DNA from: Terebella lapidaria
Lineage: Eukaryota > Annelida > Polychaeta > Terebellida > Terebellidae
Assembly: GCA_949152475.1 (NCBI GenBank)
Contig: OX424558.1
Coordinates: forward strand, 33,118,651-33,182,650
Direction: 5' to 3'
DNA: 64,000 nucleotides
Part shown: positions 33,201-35,300 of the stretch, one piece after another
Layout: each line of letters begins with the position of its first letter
How positions within the stretch are numbered: the first letter of the stretch is position 1
Made by a program: the position numbers and the translations under genes
The notes under the pieces: generated by a model
What the model was told of the DNA's origin: nothing
The model's input: only the letters and a program-made list of their open reading frames with translations
The model's database searches: none

Positions 33201-35150
33201 CAGTCGAGAACATGAAAGTGGCCGCCACACGCAGATCGGCGATTCAGAGGCAACAAAACGTAAACACATCAAAGTATATGAGGGCAATGTTTTGAAACTG
33301 TCTGAACAGTTTTTGAGAAATCGGCCACCGAAGTCAGAAATTGGCCGTTTTCCGTCGAAAATGGCCGCCAGTTTGAATAAAAAAATGAGAAAATAAAAAA
33401 AATTCCCCTTCTTGAATTATTTCCAAGCATTTTTGTGCAAAATTTCAGAAAGATTGATCGTAAACTTCAAGCATAAAAATCTTTGTCCGGACGACGGACA
33501 CAACGCCATGCCAATAGGTTATCGGACCATAGGTTCGGTAACCTAAAAAAAGCCCACAAAATATATAGTTCTTCCCCGCACCCGCCCTGCATCCACAGTT
33601 GTATGTCCGGACGCGCAGATTGGACAATATACCCGCCGCGCCCCGCAAAAATGTGCAAAATTAAAACCCGCCCCGCTCCCCAGGTTGTGGGACCCACAAC
33701 CCGCGCAGGGCTCTAATGTACATACAGTATCTCATTGTTTTTTTCGATGGATTTCATTGTTTTTGTAAAATAATTGACGGTTGAAATTATCTAGCTCATG
33801 AAAAACGATTTTTAAAACGTACTATCCGTCTGGAAAACAAGAATGAAAGATAAGTTAGGACGGTTCGGAATTTTTTTACCGAAAATCTTTGACAGATAGG
33901 AGCCACTATAAATGTGGCTGAGTAGTTGAAAAAAAATTCAGTTAGAACCCTCGAACCCAAAAATACCCCCAAAAACGATACAACAGTAACTATGAGATAA
34001 GACATGAATGCTACCTGCAATCTAAAGAGCCAGGTTCTCTGCAGCCCATCAGCCAAATGGTGGGCAAAAAAATGTTCTCAAGCTCTCCTAAAGTTTTCAT
34101 ACCTGACGAATCCTACTTACGCTTGAGCTGGCAGACGTATCTCAGATTAGGTGAGCCACAACCAAGTGCGTCACACCTCCGACCAATGATCTTTGAGCTA
34201 TTAGTATTCGGAGTGTACACGTAAACTGTACAATTGCCAGGACACTGATCGTCTTCTTCAACTGTTAAAACGGAGTGAAAAACAACAAAGATGGTCATTC
34301 TTTTTCTGGCAATGGGTAACGCTTATTTCCACATTTAAGGTCATGAACAACATGGGTAATACGAGTAAATACAAAATAAACTTTACCTTGAACGGATTTT
34401 CCTTCAGGATCTATCCACGAATCATTTGCTGAGCGTCTTCCGGCAATCCACGCATGCGGGACCGCATGCGGGACCGGAGTCATATTTGCTATTTTTTTCA
34501 TGTATTCTTGTATTGTGATGTTGTCAACGACTACCAATTGCATTTTCATGTCCAAGCATTCGTCATAGGCTCGATTCCAGTTTATAGTTTCATTGGTATC
34601 CATACGATACATATTGTAGCATATATCAGAATCCTTCTGGCATACCTTCTGAACCAGAACAGCGTCGTCGCACATGAGGCCTGCAGTTATCATAAATATG
34701 TGAAAGTGTCACAAAACTGTATTTCTATAGCATATTCGCTTATTGAGACATAGAAGTTTCTGAGAAGAAAATGAAATTACGGTAATTTCTTGTACTGATA
34801 GCTGTTCTATCATTGTAATATTTAATTATATTGATCTAATGGCTAGTGTTACTGTGAGCGTTAGCCACAATACTGAAGTATTGATGAATGCAATTTATCT
34901 GATCTTACCTTAATAATACTAAACATTATAAACATCTTATTATGAGTCGAACATTGTTTTTGTGTATCACGATTACTTATATATTGCTTAGTTTCTATTC
35001 CGAGTCATTATTCAGTTTCATTTCCAAACAAAACGTTCGGTAGCAAAATTAGTGAATATCTTATATTAACAATTAACATCAACAATAACACTTACCATGT
35101 GTGAATGACAACAAGACGATGAAAATAAAATAGTTGTATGGTTTCTTCAT
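2275..35150 (-). CDS. Spliced gene: membrane receptor with two C-type lectin-like domains
   Basis: Gene model built by eye from coding exons 35150-35096, 34680-34387, 34261-34121, 7750-7565, 7280-7101, optional stalk exons 6670-6608, 6500-6453 and 6347-6303, then 3790-3703 and 2545-2275. Without the stalk exons the joined CDS is 1,215 nt (404 residues plus stop); with all three it is 456 residues. The order is signal peptide (1-18), C-type lectin-like domain 1 (about 30-162), domain 2 (about 164-283), Thr-rich stalk, transmembrane helix, and a tail of about 90 residues. C-type lectin-like domains are carbohydrate or protein binding folds. A cell-surface recognition or immune role is usual for the family, but the ligand is unknown. 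Neither domain shows an EPN or QPD sugar-specificity motif. Domain 2 keeps a WAD in the WND position. All junction phases agree, including the one across the 26-kb intron, so one gene is more likely than two, but cDNA is lacking and further exons may be missed. Confidence 0.75.
2546..3702 (-). other. Intron of the lectin-receptor gene
   Basis: Lies between the tail exon and the transmembrane exon. The donor at 3702 reads CAG|GTGAGT on the minus strand. No exon, and no repeat I can classify, is visible inside. A short TGGCCTCAGTGGCCGGGTAG stretch near 2863 resembles the head of a tRNA-like element but has no B box. Confidence 0.5.
3703..3790 (-). CDS. Lectin-receptor exon: transmembrane helix
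   Basis: This 88-bp exon is bounded by TCTTGCAG (acceptor AG at 3792-3791) and the consensus donor CAG|GTGAGT. Read with two bases completing the previous codon, it gives a hydrophobic run that includes YIILGGSIAGALLF and AVIIVSSAIC, long enough for one membrane span, with a GxxxG-like small-residue patch. It ends in phase 2 and joins the first base of the tail exon to make Ser. It is too short and spliced to appear as a plain open reading frame. Confidence 0.8.
3864..5560 (+). repeat. Family A tandem-core element, complete copy (A2)
   Basis: It begins with the palindrome TTAGCCCAAGGGCTAA at 3864-3879, then AGGTTACCGGAC. About nine degenerate 134-bp core units follow (recurrent words ATTAGCCATTTTGTCC, TGACCTTGAAAATGAGGTCA, AATTCAAGGTCA, ATATCATTTCCTATATG, AATTGATTCCTAAGCTG). 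A unique right part carries GGCCGCCATTTTG and an ACGGACG-type tract. The end is a hairpin at about 5531-5556, GGTCATCGGACC AAA GGTCCGGTAACC. It lies in an intron of the lectin gene. Confidence 0.9.
5561..6119. other. Unannotated intron sequence
   Basis: Unique-looking sequence between the family A copy and the tandem mini-exon block. I see no exon with splice sites. Confidence 0.4.
6177..6213 (-). pseudogene. Decayed stalk mini-exon (copy 1)
   Basis: Homologous to the three intact mini-exons but the acceptor CACAG and the following A-rich bases are deleted. Using the next AG gives a TAG stop in the required frame. The donor AAG|GTAATT is still present. It is probably not spliced. Confidence 0.55.
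6303..6347 (-). CDS. Lectin-receptor stalk mini-exon, copy 2 (optional)
   Basis: A 45-bp exon flanked by TCTTTCACAG and the donor ATG|GTAAGC. It is a phase 1-1 exon, so inclusion or skipping never shifts the frame. It encodes KTTEVTTTSPGITGN, rich in Thr and Pro, as expected for an O-glycosylated spacer between lectin domain and membrane. Confidence 0.65.
6453..6500 (-). CDS. Lectin-receptor stalk mini-exon, copy 3 (optional, GC donor)
   Basis: A 48-bp phase 1-1 exon encoding KRTEAVTTTSPGITGN. The acceptor is TCTTTCACAG. The donor reads ATG|GCAAGT, a GC-type 5' splice site with otherwise good consensus. GC-AG introns are a minor but functional class and are often alternatively spliced. Confidence 0.6.
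6608..6670 (-). CDS. Lectin-receptor stalk mini-exon, copy 4 (optional, GC donor)
   Basis: A 63-bp phase 1-1 exon after a strong tract TTCTATTTTTCACAG. It encodes KTTEADCSATVTTTSPGITRN, six codons longer than copy 2 and with one Cys that could pair two receptors. The donor reads ATA|GCAAGT (GC type, weaker at -1), so inclusion may be inefficient. Confidence 0.55.
6671..7100 (-). other. Intron between lectin domain 2 and the stalk
   Basis: No exon is visible. Bases about 6998-7075 are a degenerate TTGATTGAATGAC-type simple repeat. Confidence 0.5.
7101..7280 (-). CDS. Lectin-receptor exon: second half of C-type lectin-like domain 2
   Basis: A 180-bp exon, acceptor GTGACAG and donor CGGA|GTAAGT, phase 1 at both ends. 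It encodes the classic C-terminal half of the fold: ITYTQWRKGEGSGKDEPCIH, then LDLKQDGNWADKKCEEG and SLYFVCECKG, with the conserved W, the C..hL strand, the W.D..C segment and the final F.CE. A second in-frame acceptor six bases upstream (ATCAG at 7288-7287) could add two residues. The first half of the domain is in the exon at 7565-7750. Confidence 0.85.
7565..7750 (-). CDS. Lectin-receptor exon: first half of C-type lectin-like domain 2
   Basis: A 186-bp exon between TTCCTGCTCTAG (acceptor) and ACTG|GTAAGG (donor), phase 1 at both ends. The correct frame gives TWSDANQSCQKENSRRSLAY, then EELLRDQVRERN and QQYWMGVVRHPWSWVTG. These match the family pattern W..A...C......L, helix 2 and the WIGL-type strand. 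The usual N-terminal CY pair is absent, so this is a short-form domain. The longer open frame across this stretch (positions 7561-7803) is in another frame and is not the protein. The exon accepts phase 1 from the upstream exon ending at 34121. Confidence 0.85.
7822..7985 (+). repeat. Family A left-end fragment (A3)
   Basis: A variant left palindrome (TTAGCCCAAAGGCCAA), CAGGTTACAGGACAA and one core unit, then breaks off into AT-rich repeats. The right end is missing. Confidence 0.75.
7986..8376 (+). repeat. AT-rich 106-bp tandem spacer repeat
   Basis: About three and a half units built from AAGTAAATTCATAAATAG, AAAAACTAAATTGCAAATT, TTTGCAAATTGTTAAATAA and AGGCAAATTGTTAATTCCG. The same unit separates the family A copies downstream, so spacer and element have expanded together. 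Confidence 0.8.
8379..9811 (+). repeat. Family A element, complete copy (A4)
   Basis: Left palindrome at about 8381-8396, AGGTTACCGGACAATG, seven core units, right unique part (9340-9740) and terminal hairpin GGTTATTGGACC AAA GGTCCGGTAACC ending at about 9808. The right 700 bases are almost identical to those of copy A5 (20103-20600), indicating recent duplication or gene conversion. Confidence 0.9.
9812..10002 (+). repeat. AT-rich spacer repeat
   Basis: Nearly two 106-bp AT-rich units between family A copies A4 and A5. Near-identical spacer sequence lies at 20601-20790. Confidence 0.8.
10003..10029 (+). repeat. Family A left terminus split off by LINE insertion (A5, 5' piece)
   Basis: Left palindrome TTAGCCCAAGGGCTAA plus GAAAGGTTACCG. 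The element resumes at 19062 on the other side of the LINE. Confidence 0.9.
10016..10029 (+). repeat. LINE1 target-site duplication, 5' copy
   Basis: AAGAAAGGTTACCG, repeated exactly at 19062-19075 after the poly-A tail. The first two A are ambiguous with the tail. Confidence 0.85.
10030..10349 (+). promoter_or_regulatory. LINE1 5' UTR with YY1-like start motif
   Basis: 320 bases from the insertion junction to ORF1. AAGATGGCGGC at 10049-10059, about 20 bases from the element's first base, matches the YY1 core (AAGATGGCGGC). A YY1 site at almost the same place positions transcription start in mammalian L1. Whether this one works is inference. Confidence 0.5.
10350..11780 (+). CDS. LINE1 ORF1 protein with C-terminal IMPACT/YigZ-like domain
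   Basis: 476 residues from ATG. Residues about 20-118 are a long heptad-rich coiled coil (trimerisation in L1 ORF1p). Residues about 118-205 resemble the L1 RRM (KNNLVFYNIPE, WVERCHRFG, RPRPIVAV), and about 205-265 the L1 C-terminal domain. Such proteins bind LINE RNA and act as chaperones in the ribonucleoprotein. Residues about 291-400 are unexpected. They match the UPF0029/IMPACT_N fold: GNHFAAHVTRV, HRLSNATHSMFAARI, SDDDGEFTGARHILKAM, NKIVVVNRWASGTQLG. Compare the family signature DDGEP.GTAG..IL and VVV.RYFGG..LG. The tail (405-476) is Ser/Thr/Pro-rich. IMPACT/Yih1 binds GCN1 and restrains the GCN2 kinase, and bacterial YigZ is thought to bind nucleic acid. The role here is unknown. The coiled coil and RRM calls are firm. 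The IMPACT call rests on motif matching by eye. Confidence 0.85.
   Translation: MNTMLHQGKSKMHTKPEVSMRQELLSALTEMGLDTVSKDLADIKHIVSTVQTKQSDLQASLEFTQKAQEATKEDVRILRNHNEQLMKRLQFSENRITELENKVINLETNIDGTQYHSMKNNLVFYNIPEAPKENTRLILMNFLKGDMQIPRECFKIEQLDTSQPPNTVWVERCHRFGQGGPSRPRPIVAVCVLGREIIMSHTKQLAGTDFFVAQQLPPKLAEDKYKISHVYREAKTQGKKPRFVGKGSAVLVDDEIHRLPTIPKCHLSTTELLEYKNKIQVSSSNIVTEQGNHFAAHVTRVNSAADISPALSVIKHSHHRLSNATHSMFAARILTEAGLQEYSDDDGEFTGARHILKAMRDCQAVNKIVVVNRWASGTQLGRRRFQIITHCTKDVIRKAEGNAMVPGGGEHTNVTSPSLTMSSPQYTSYTSKAPQDSTPTQPNKRADQRPTPPQHLMSSGSPDMNSVASGGGMLPV
11884..11930 (+). repeat. TG dinucleotide microsatellite
   Basis: ATGTGTGTATGTG followed by an uninterrupted TG run of about 15 units. Confidence 0.95.
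12248..12274 (+). repeat. Poly-A run inside LINE1
   Basis: About 27 consecutive A in the inter-ORF region, 470 bases after the ORF1 stop and about 120 bases after an AATAAA-rich stretch. Confidence 0.95.
14078..14784 (-). repeat. Diverged family A copy inside LINE1 (A11)
   Basis: Reverse-strand copy with the complement of the ACGGACG tract (CGTCCGTCGTCCG, about 14131), GTGTGGCGGCCATTTTGATG (14331), two core units (AAGGTCAGAGCACA) and remnants of both ends (CATTGGTCCGAT at about 14730 and AGCCGGTAAGCTACAGG). It is clearly older than the family A copies that flank the LINE. Confidence 0.75.
15044..18829 (+). CDS. LINE1 ORF2: endonuclease-reverse transcriptase
   Basis: About 1,261 residues. 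Endonuclease/exonuclease/phosphatase domain about 1-235, with catalytic-type residues N10 (SFNARGL), E39 (LQEF), D141 and N143 (GDWN), D205 (RLDFF), D229 and H230 (SDHS). It nicks the target strand to prime reverse transcription. Reverse transcriptase about 470-760: TPGNDGIPAEFY, NWRPISLLNTDYK, LIDFEKAFDT, GCRQGDPLSPYLF, then the active site GQYADDT at about 704-710 and LLGIKFS. A Cys/His motif near 1135-1150 (CYFCGN...CHLFHDC) matches the zf-RVT finger of L1/Tx1-type ORF2. The first codon is TTG. No in-frame ATG occurs between the upstream stop (15014) and the catalytic Asn, so the true start is unresolved. One motif oddity is QKRF where QxGF is usual. Confidence 0.92.
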   Translation: MSHITICSFNARGLTNKQKRIDVFDWLRGKNYSIYCLQEFHGKKELENTYLSEWGNNGVFNFYSTESRGVAVLFQNNFEFEIHNKMINEEGNMILLDLTVESNRMTLLNLYGPNQDKPEFYEELFNSVNIYDNASMVICGDWNLVMDYDMDTLKYNKNNNPRARLKVLNNMESFNLVDIWRVNNPSKKSYTWKSSYRPTKLGRLDFFLVTEDIHNIAQNTSIVMGYRSDHSMITLSLNLHQQRRGKGFWKLNTSLLFDDKYKYIIKQLIRDEVDRYNMDDSVKNRTISDALFFDVLKMSIRGRTIAYSSQKKKITKQQEKHLLDEIEKLEGDIESGNLDGNTLDALETNKKQLQNMREEHIKGIMIRSKAKYYEEGEKPTKYFLSLEKTKYVSKLINRLHDEGGDITNPVKILQKQQEFYHELYTSKTDIKDPGLNNTFLSSNNIKSLNDEEKQSCDGDITEAELASVLKNMKNEKTPGNDGIPAEFYKIFWNEIKVYLLNSINNAHRTQELSFTQKQGIITCLPKGNKPRTSLKNWRPISLLNTDYKLISGALAMRLKKVLPSIIALDQKRFLKDRFIGENTRLIYDVIAHINHIHGEGIIMLIDFEKAFDTIEWDYIKQVLHAYNFGSDFINWFSILYNGASSCVINNGYHSSMFQLGRGCRQGDPLSPYLFILAIEPLAMSIKNNKLIKGLKVNSFEVKIGQYADDTFLILDGSDDSIRNTFNTLREFANVSGLRINAEKTQMVYLGGNKLQKTTKCPELSLNWVEEFTLLGIKFSTNLDWVVLYNYKKAIDKMKSVLKIHAKRNLTLMGKVTIIKSLAIPQLVHILSVLPSPNKQQIKDIYDVLKSFIWDGKRSKIAWSKLTLSHEQGGLNLTDLDVFFGALKISWVKRIQSPGSWQMLFEETICRNRNMLWELDKKSLLNIKGRTHNRFWKEVLEYWINFLYEDMHVDTIRNIMNYPIWDSFWNNNLNVNADRNNILLGNIIYVKDLVTETGRFYTYTEFKQITQTKITFLDYHAMIKSIPINWKDIMVSNQIVKSECVLTTNPVEIVRNTPKPTKYVYKQIMKRVKIINTNEHKWEEIFQHSLDWTFIHSLPHFCTLDPKLQDFQFKILHRILPCNKHLFIYKLRDSDKCYFCGNDIETYCHLFHDCTIIKIFWREVSDWFGPEINLYQYISRENIVLGTKVEKNLILINHLLLLGKKFIYNTRCKNKSLSLTGFVNNVKSCFNLEMHIEKNSTIKKKSNFNLCLKWALLRDQLM
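19062..19075 (+). repeat. LINE1 target-site duplication, 3' copy
   Basis: Exact second copy of AAGAAAGGTTACCG directly after the A tail. Confidence 0.85.
19062..20600 (+). repeat. Family A element, main body after LINE (A5)
   Basis: Starts with the second target-site copy, then AGGTTACCGGACAATG, seven to eight core units, right unique part and terminal hairpin GGTTATCGGACC AAA GGTCCGGTAACC ending at about 20598. Its first roughly 1,040 bases are almost identical to copy A6 (offset 1,742), and its last 500 to copy A4. Confidence 0.92.
20601..20791 (+). repeat. AT-rich spacer repeat
   Basis: Two AT-rich 106-bp-type units, nearly identical to 9812-10002. Confidence 0.8.
20792..23417 (+). repeat. 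Family A element, longest complete copy (A6)
   Basis: Intact left palindrome and AGGTTACCGGAC (20792-20820), about seventeen core units, and one internal copy of the right-part sequence (CATTATAAAGCATAGGAGAG at about 22180) followed by more core units. The second, final right part has the GGACGGACGG tract (23330-23355) and terminal hairpin ending at about 23414. It looks like two elements fused by unequal exchange. Confidence 0.9.
23418..23525 (+). repeat. AT-rich spacer repeat
   Basis: One 106-bp AT-rich unit between family A copies. Confidence 0.75.
23526..24600 (+). repeat. Family A element, diverged copy (A7)
   Basis: Variant left palindrome TTAGCCTAAAGGCTAA, then AGGTTACCAGAG. The core is replaced by unrelated sequence with GACCTTGAGATTTACCAATC repeats and a duplicated GCCACACGGA segment (24220-24270). 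The typical right part and a mutated hairpin (GGTTATCGGACC ATA GGTACGGTAACC) end it at about 24599. Confidence 0.75.
24601..25335 (+). repeat. AT-rich spacer remnant plus family A right half (A8)
   Basis: A short AT-rich spacer, then two core units (TTCAAGGTCATGACAAC and TGACCTTGAAAATGAGATC), right unique part and a decayed terminal hairpin (GATTATCGGACC AAA GTTCCGGTAATC). The left terminus is absent. Confidence 0.8.
25600..25905 (+). repeat. Dispersed repeat D, left half, copy 1
   Basis: Aligns by eye with 37860-38165 through shared words (AAATGTTGC, GAGCTTCCTA-like, TTTCTAGGTCGACAC, AATGGCTGAGAG). No terminal repeats or coding frame were recognised, so its class is unknown. Confidence 0.6.
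25963..26225 (+). mobile_element. GC-rich CCCGCACC element with short inverted ends
   Basis: The left end CATTAGAGTTCTGCGTGGG matches the complement of the right end of a second copy at 33560-33718 (19 bases, three differences). The interior is runs of CCCGCACCGC-type sequence in an otherwise AT-rich region. Probably a small non-autonomous DNA transposon. The superfamily is not assigned and no target duplication was found. Confidence 0.5.
26226..28137. other. Unannotated intron sequence
   Basis: Within the large lectin-gene intron. A GA microsatellite lies at about 26450-26467. No further lectin-domain exon was recognised on the minus strand, though a divergent one could be missed. Confidence 0.4.
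28138..28816. mobile_element. Terminal-inverted-repeat element, 679 bp
   Basis: TACCGGGGTTTTCCGTAATA continues to ATGGCCC at 28138-28163. Its complement lies at 28791-28816, matching at 24 of 26 positions. Inside, CGATCTTTCGGAAAA occurs twice (28167 and 28228). No transposase frame is present, so it is a MITE-like non-autonomous element. No clear target-site duplication. Confidence 0.65.
28888..28931 (+). repeat. Family A left terminus split by LINE2 (A9, 5' piece)
   Basis: TTAGCCCAAGGGCTGA, AAAAGTTACCGGACAA and a short A/T stretch. The element resumes at 31727. TATTTTA occurs on both sides of LINE2 (28925-28931 and 31726-31732), a possible 7-bp target-site duplication in low-complexity sequence. 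Confidence 0.85.
28932..31726 (+). mobile_element. 5'-truncated LINE of the CR1/L2/Jockey-like group (LINE2)
   Basis: A 2.8-kb insertion starting inside the endonuclease domain, with one open frame, a roughly 440-bp 3' UTR and an ATTATT-type microsatellite tail rather than poly-A. That tail type and the RT motifs separate it from LINE1. It is antisense to the lectin gene. Confidence 0.85.
28939..31281 (+). CDS. LINE2 ORF2, C-terminal 780 residues (partial)
   Basis: The frame opens with the very end of an endonuclease domain (SDVSDHFGIF, the catalytic D-H pair), so the N-terminal endonuclease is lost and the first codon (TTG) is not a real start. The reverse transcriptase spans about 260-560: NNYRPISLLPAFSKLLEKIM, YGFRKNHST, FLDLSKAFDTVSHD, YGVPQGSTLGPLLFLIYIND, active site SFADDT near residue 482, and KFLGI. 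The C-terminal part has the ILKITDMYELQ and FSRTSVYSMIPAIWN segments usual in CR1/L2/Jockey-related elements. The frame is uninterrupted, suggesting recent insertion, but it cannot be autonomous. Confidence 0.88.
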   Translation: MTNMNGNVHTSGIVISDVSDHFGIFTITHCVKQNKSPKAQYARSFKLDNIAHFNQLLLNIDFSTVNNTSDTNTAYGRFIALYQGAFEVSFPLKRLNNHSKYVKSNPWLTTGILVSSRQKTKLLKKKLKSPSDINTIKYKKYLNLYNIVCKSAKKQYYANTLTKCQNNMKRTWSVLSEIIKKSRKKQTLPRTVIVNNKEFTDCHSIAEEFNNFFADIALNMDSKIYKLNTSFTRHLKDPNNQNIYLSPICPSDVINSAALLKPKLSQGYDSISSKLVKDTIHNVAEPLTHIFNLSISNGDFPDDMIIAKIIPVHKNGTTTDINNYRPISLLPAFSKLLEKIMYKKVYNFLNTNEILYEHQYGFRKNHSTSHPIIHLLKNIVHNNDKSSKSLTTAVFLDLSKAFDTVSHDILLYKLQYYGIRGVALKWFNSYLTDRHQFTEFNSSKSSLKLPRYGVPQGSTLGPLLFLIYINDLSLCTDLNILSFADDTTAYKSGNNLNSILNTMNIELMKVYTWLCENRLSLNGSKSKFMTFSPQGARRVESTVNLSINGIEIEQCGDEFCNKSVKFLGINVDEHLTWKYHISEICNKISKSLYALNKAKHFLPSSAMRTLYFALIHSIISYGIIVWGNSRTISKLFKLQKRAIRIISKSTYRAHTDPIYSRLQILKITDMYELQAALFAHDFTYNKLPQSFAEIYPKPKSQNFMTRRSTHKNLYIPKSRTCFSRTSVYSMIPAIWNNIQNTLKNEQNRRRFKHSIKLSFISRYETNVSCINPQCLQCTGV
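31727..33547 (+). repeat. Family A element, main body after LINE2 (A9)
   Basis: About eleven core units, then right unique part and terminal hairpin GGTTATCGGACC ATA GGTTCGGTAACC (about 33517-33543). Several units hold exact AGGTCAAAGGTCA (for example 32902-32914). Confidence 0.9.
33560..33718 (+). mobile_element. GC-rich CCCGC element, right part
   Basis: CCCCGCACCCGCCCTGC-type interior and right end ACCCGCGCAGGGCTCTAATG, complementary to the left end of the copy at 25963. The left end is missing or overlaps the family A boundary. Confidence 0.5.
33735..33965 (+). repeat. Dispersed repeat D, right half
   Basis: Aligns by eye with 38460-38700 (GACTGAAATTATTTAGCTCATGA versus GACGGTTGAAATTATCTAGC; TTTTTTTACCGAAAATCTTT; GGAACCCTCGAAC-like). 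At the second locus both halves are contiguous. Here they are 8 kb apart. Confidence 0.55.
34121..34261 (-). CDS. Lectin-receptor exon: second half of C-type lectin-like domain 1
   Basis: A 141-bp exon between TTTTAACAG (acceptor) and AAGC|GTAAGT (donor), phase 1 at both ends. It encodes EEDDQCPGNCTVYVY, SSKIIGRRCDALGCG and LRYVCQLKR, the domain's C..(h)..V strand, the RRC segment in place of W.D..C, and the closing Y.C. There is no EPN/QPD and no WND, so calcium-dependent sugar binding by this domain is unlikely. Several Asn-X-Ser/Thr sites suggest glycosylation. Confidence 0.82.
34387..34680 (-). CDS. Lectin-receptor exon: first half of C-type lectin-like domain 1
   Basis: A 294-bp exon with acceptor AACTGCAG and donor CAAG|GTAAAG, phase 1 at both ends. 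It encodes KVCQKDSDICYNMYR, INWNRAYDECLDMKMQLVVV and HAWIAGRRSANDSWIDPEG, covering the N-terminal CY pair (long-form domain), the W..A...C helix and the WIGL-type strand. The open frame seems to continue past the donor but diverges from the family pattern there. A PHAVPHA duplication before the WIGL strand reflects a short direct repeat GCATGCGGGACC in the DNA. Confidence 0.85.
34681..35095 (-). other. First coding intron of the lectin-receptor gene
   Basis: A 415-bp intron, donor G|GTAAG at 35095 and acceptor AACTGCAG at 34681. No other feature. Confidence 0.6.
35096..35150 (-). CDS. Lectin-receptor first coding exon: signal peptide
   Basis: ATG at 35150-35148 opens MKKPYNYFIFIVLLSFTH, with a basic start, a ten-residue hydrophobic core and a polar end, typical of a cleavable secretion signal. 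The exon ends CATG|GTAAG in phase 1 and joins the next exon to give Gly-Leu-Met-Cys. At 55 bp it is too short to stand out by length alone. Confidence 0.78.
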
Positions 35151-35292
35151 GCTGTATATTACAATTATCACAACGACAAAAAAATGTTTCCTTCTTCTGA
35201 TGGACCTATTGTGCTTCCAAGCAGAATGTTAACCGACCCGATGCTCAAAACGATAATGAAATTTAAGATATACCATGCAGTCATATATATAC

Positions 35293-35300
35293 CTTATATA
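35293..35300 (-). promoter_or_regulatory. Possible TATA box of the lectin-receptor gene
   Basis: TATATAAG on the minus strand, about 143 bases upstream of the ATG, which would place transcription start near 35265. The surroundings are AT-rich, so chance is possible, and an upstream non-coding exon cannot be excluded. Confidence 0.3.

Noticed and set aside
33796..34056. Minus-strand hydrophobic frame after lectin domain 1 as a membrane exon
   Set aside because: The nearby acceptor (ATTGCAG) joined in phase 1 leads to a stop after about 24 codons. The hydrophobic frame would need phase 0, and the region is part of repeat D.
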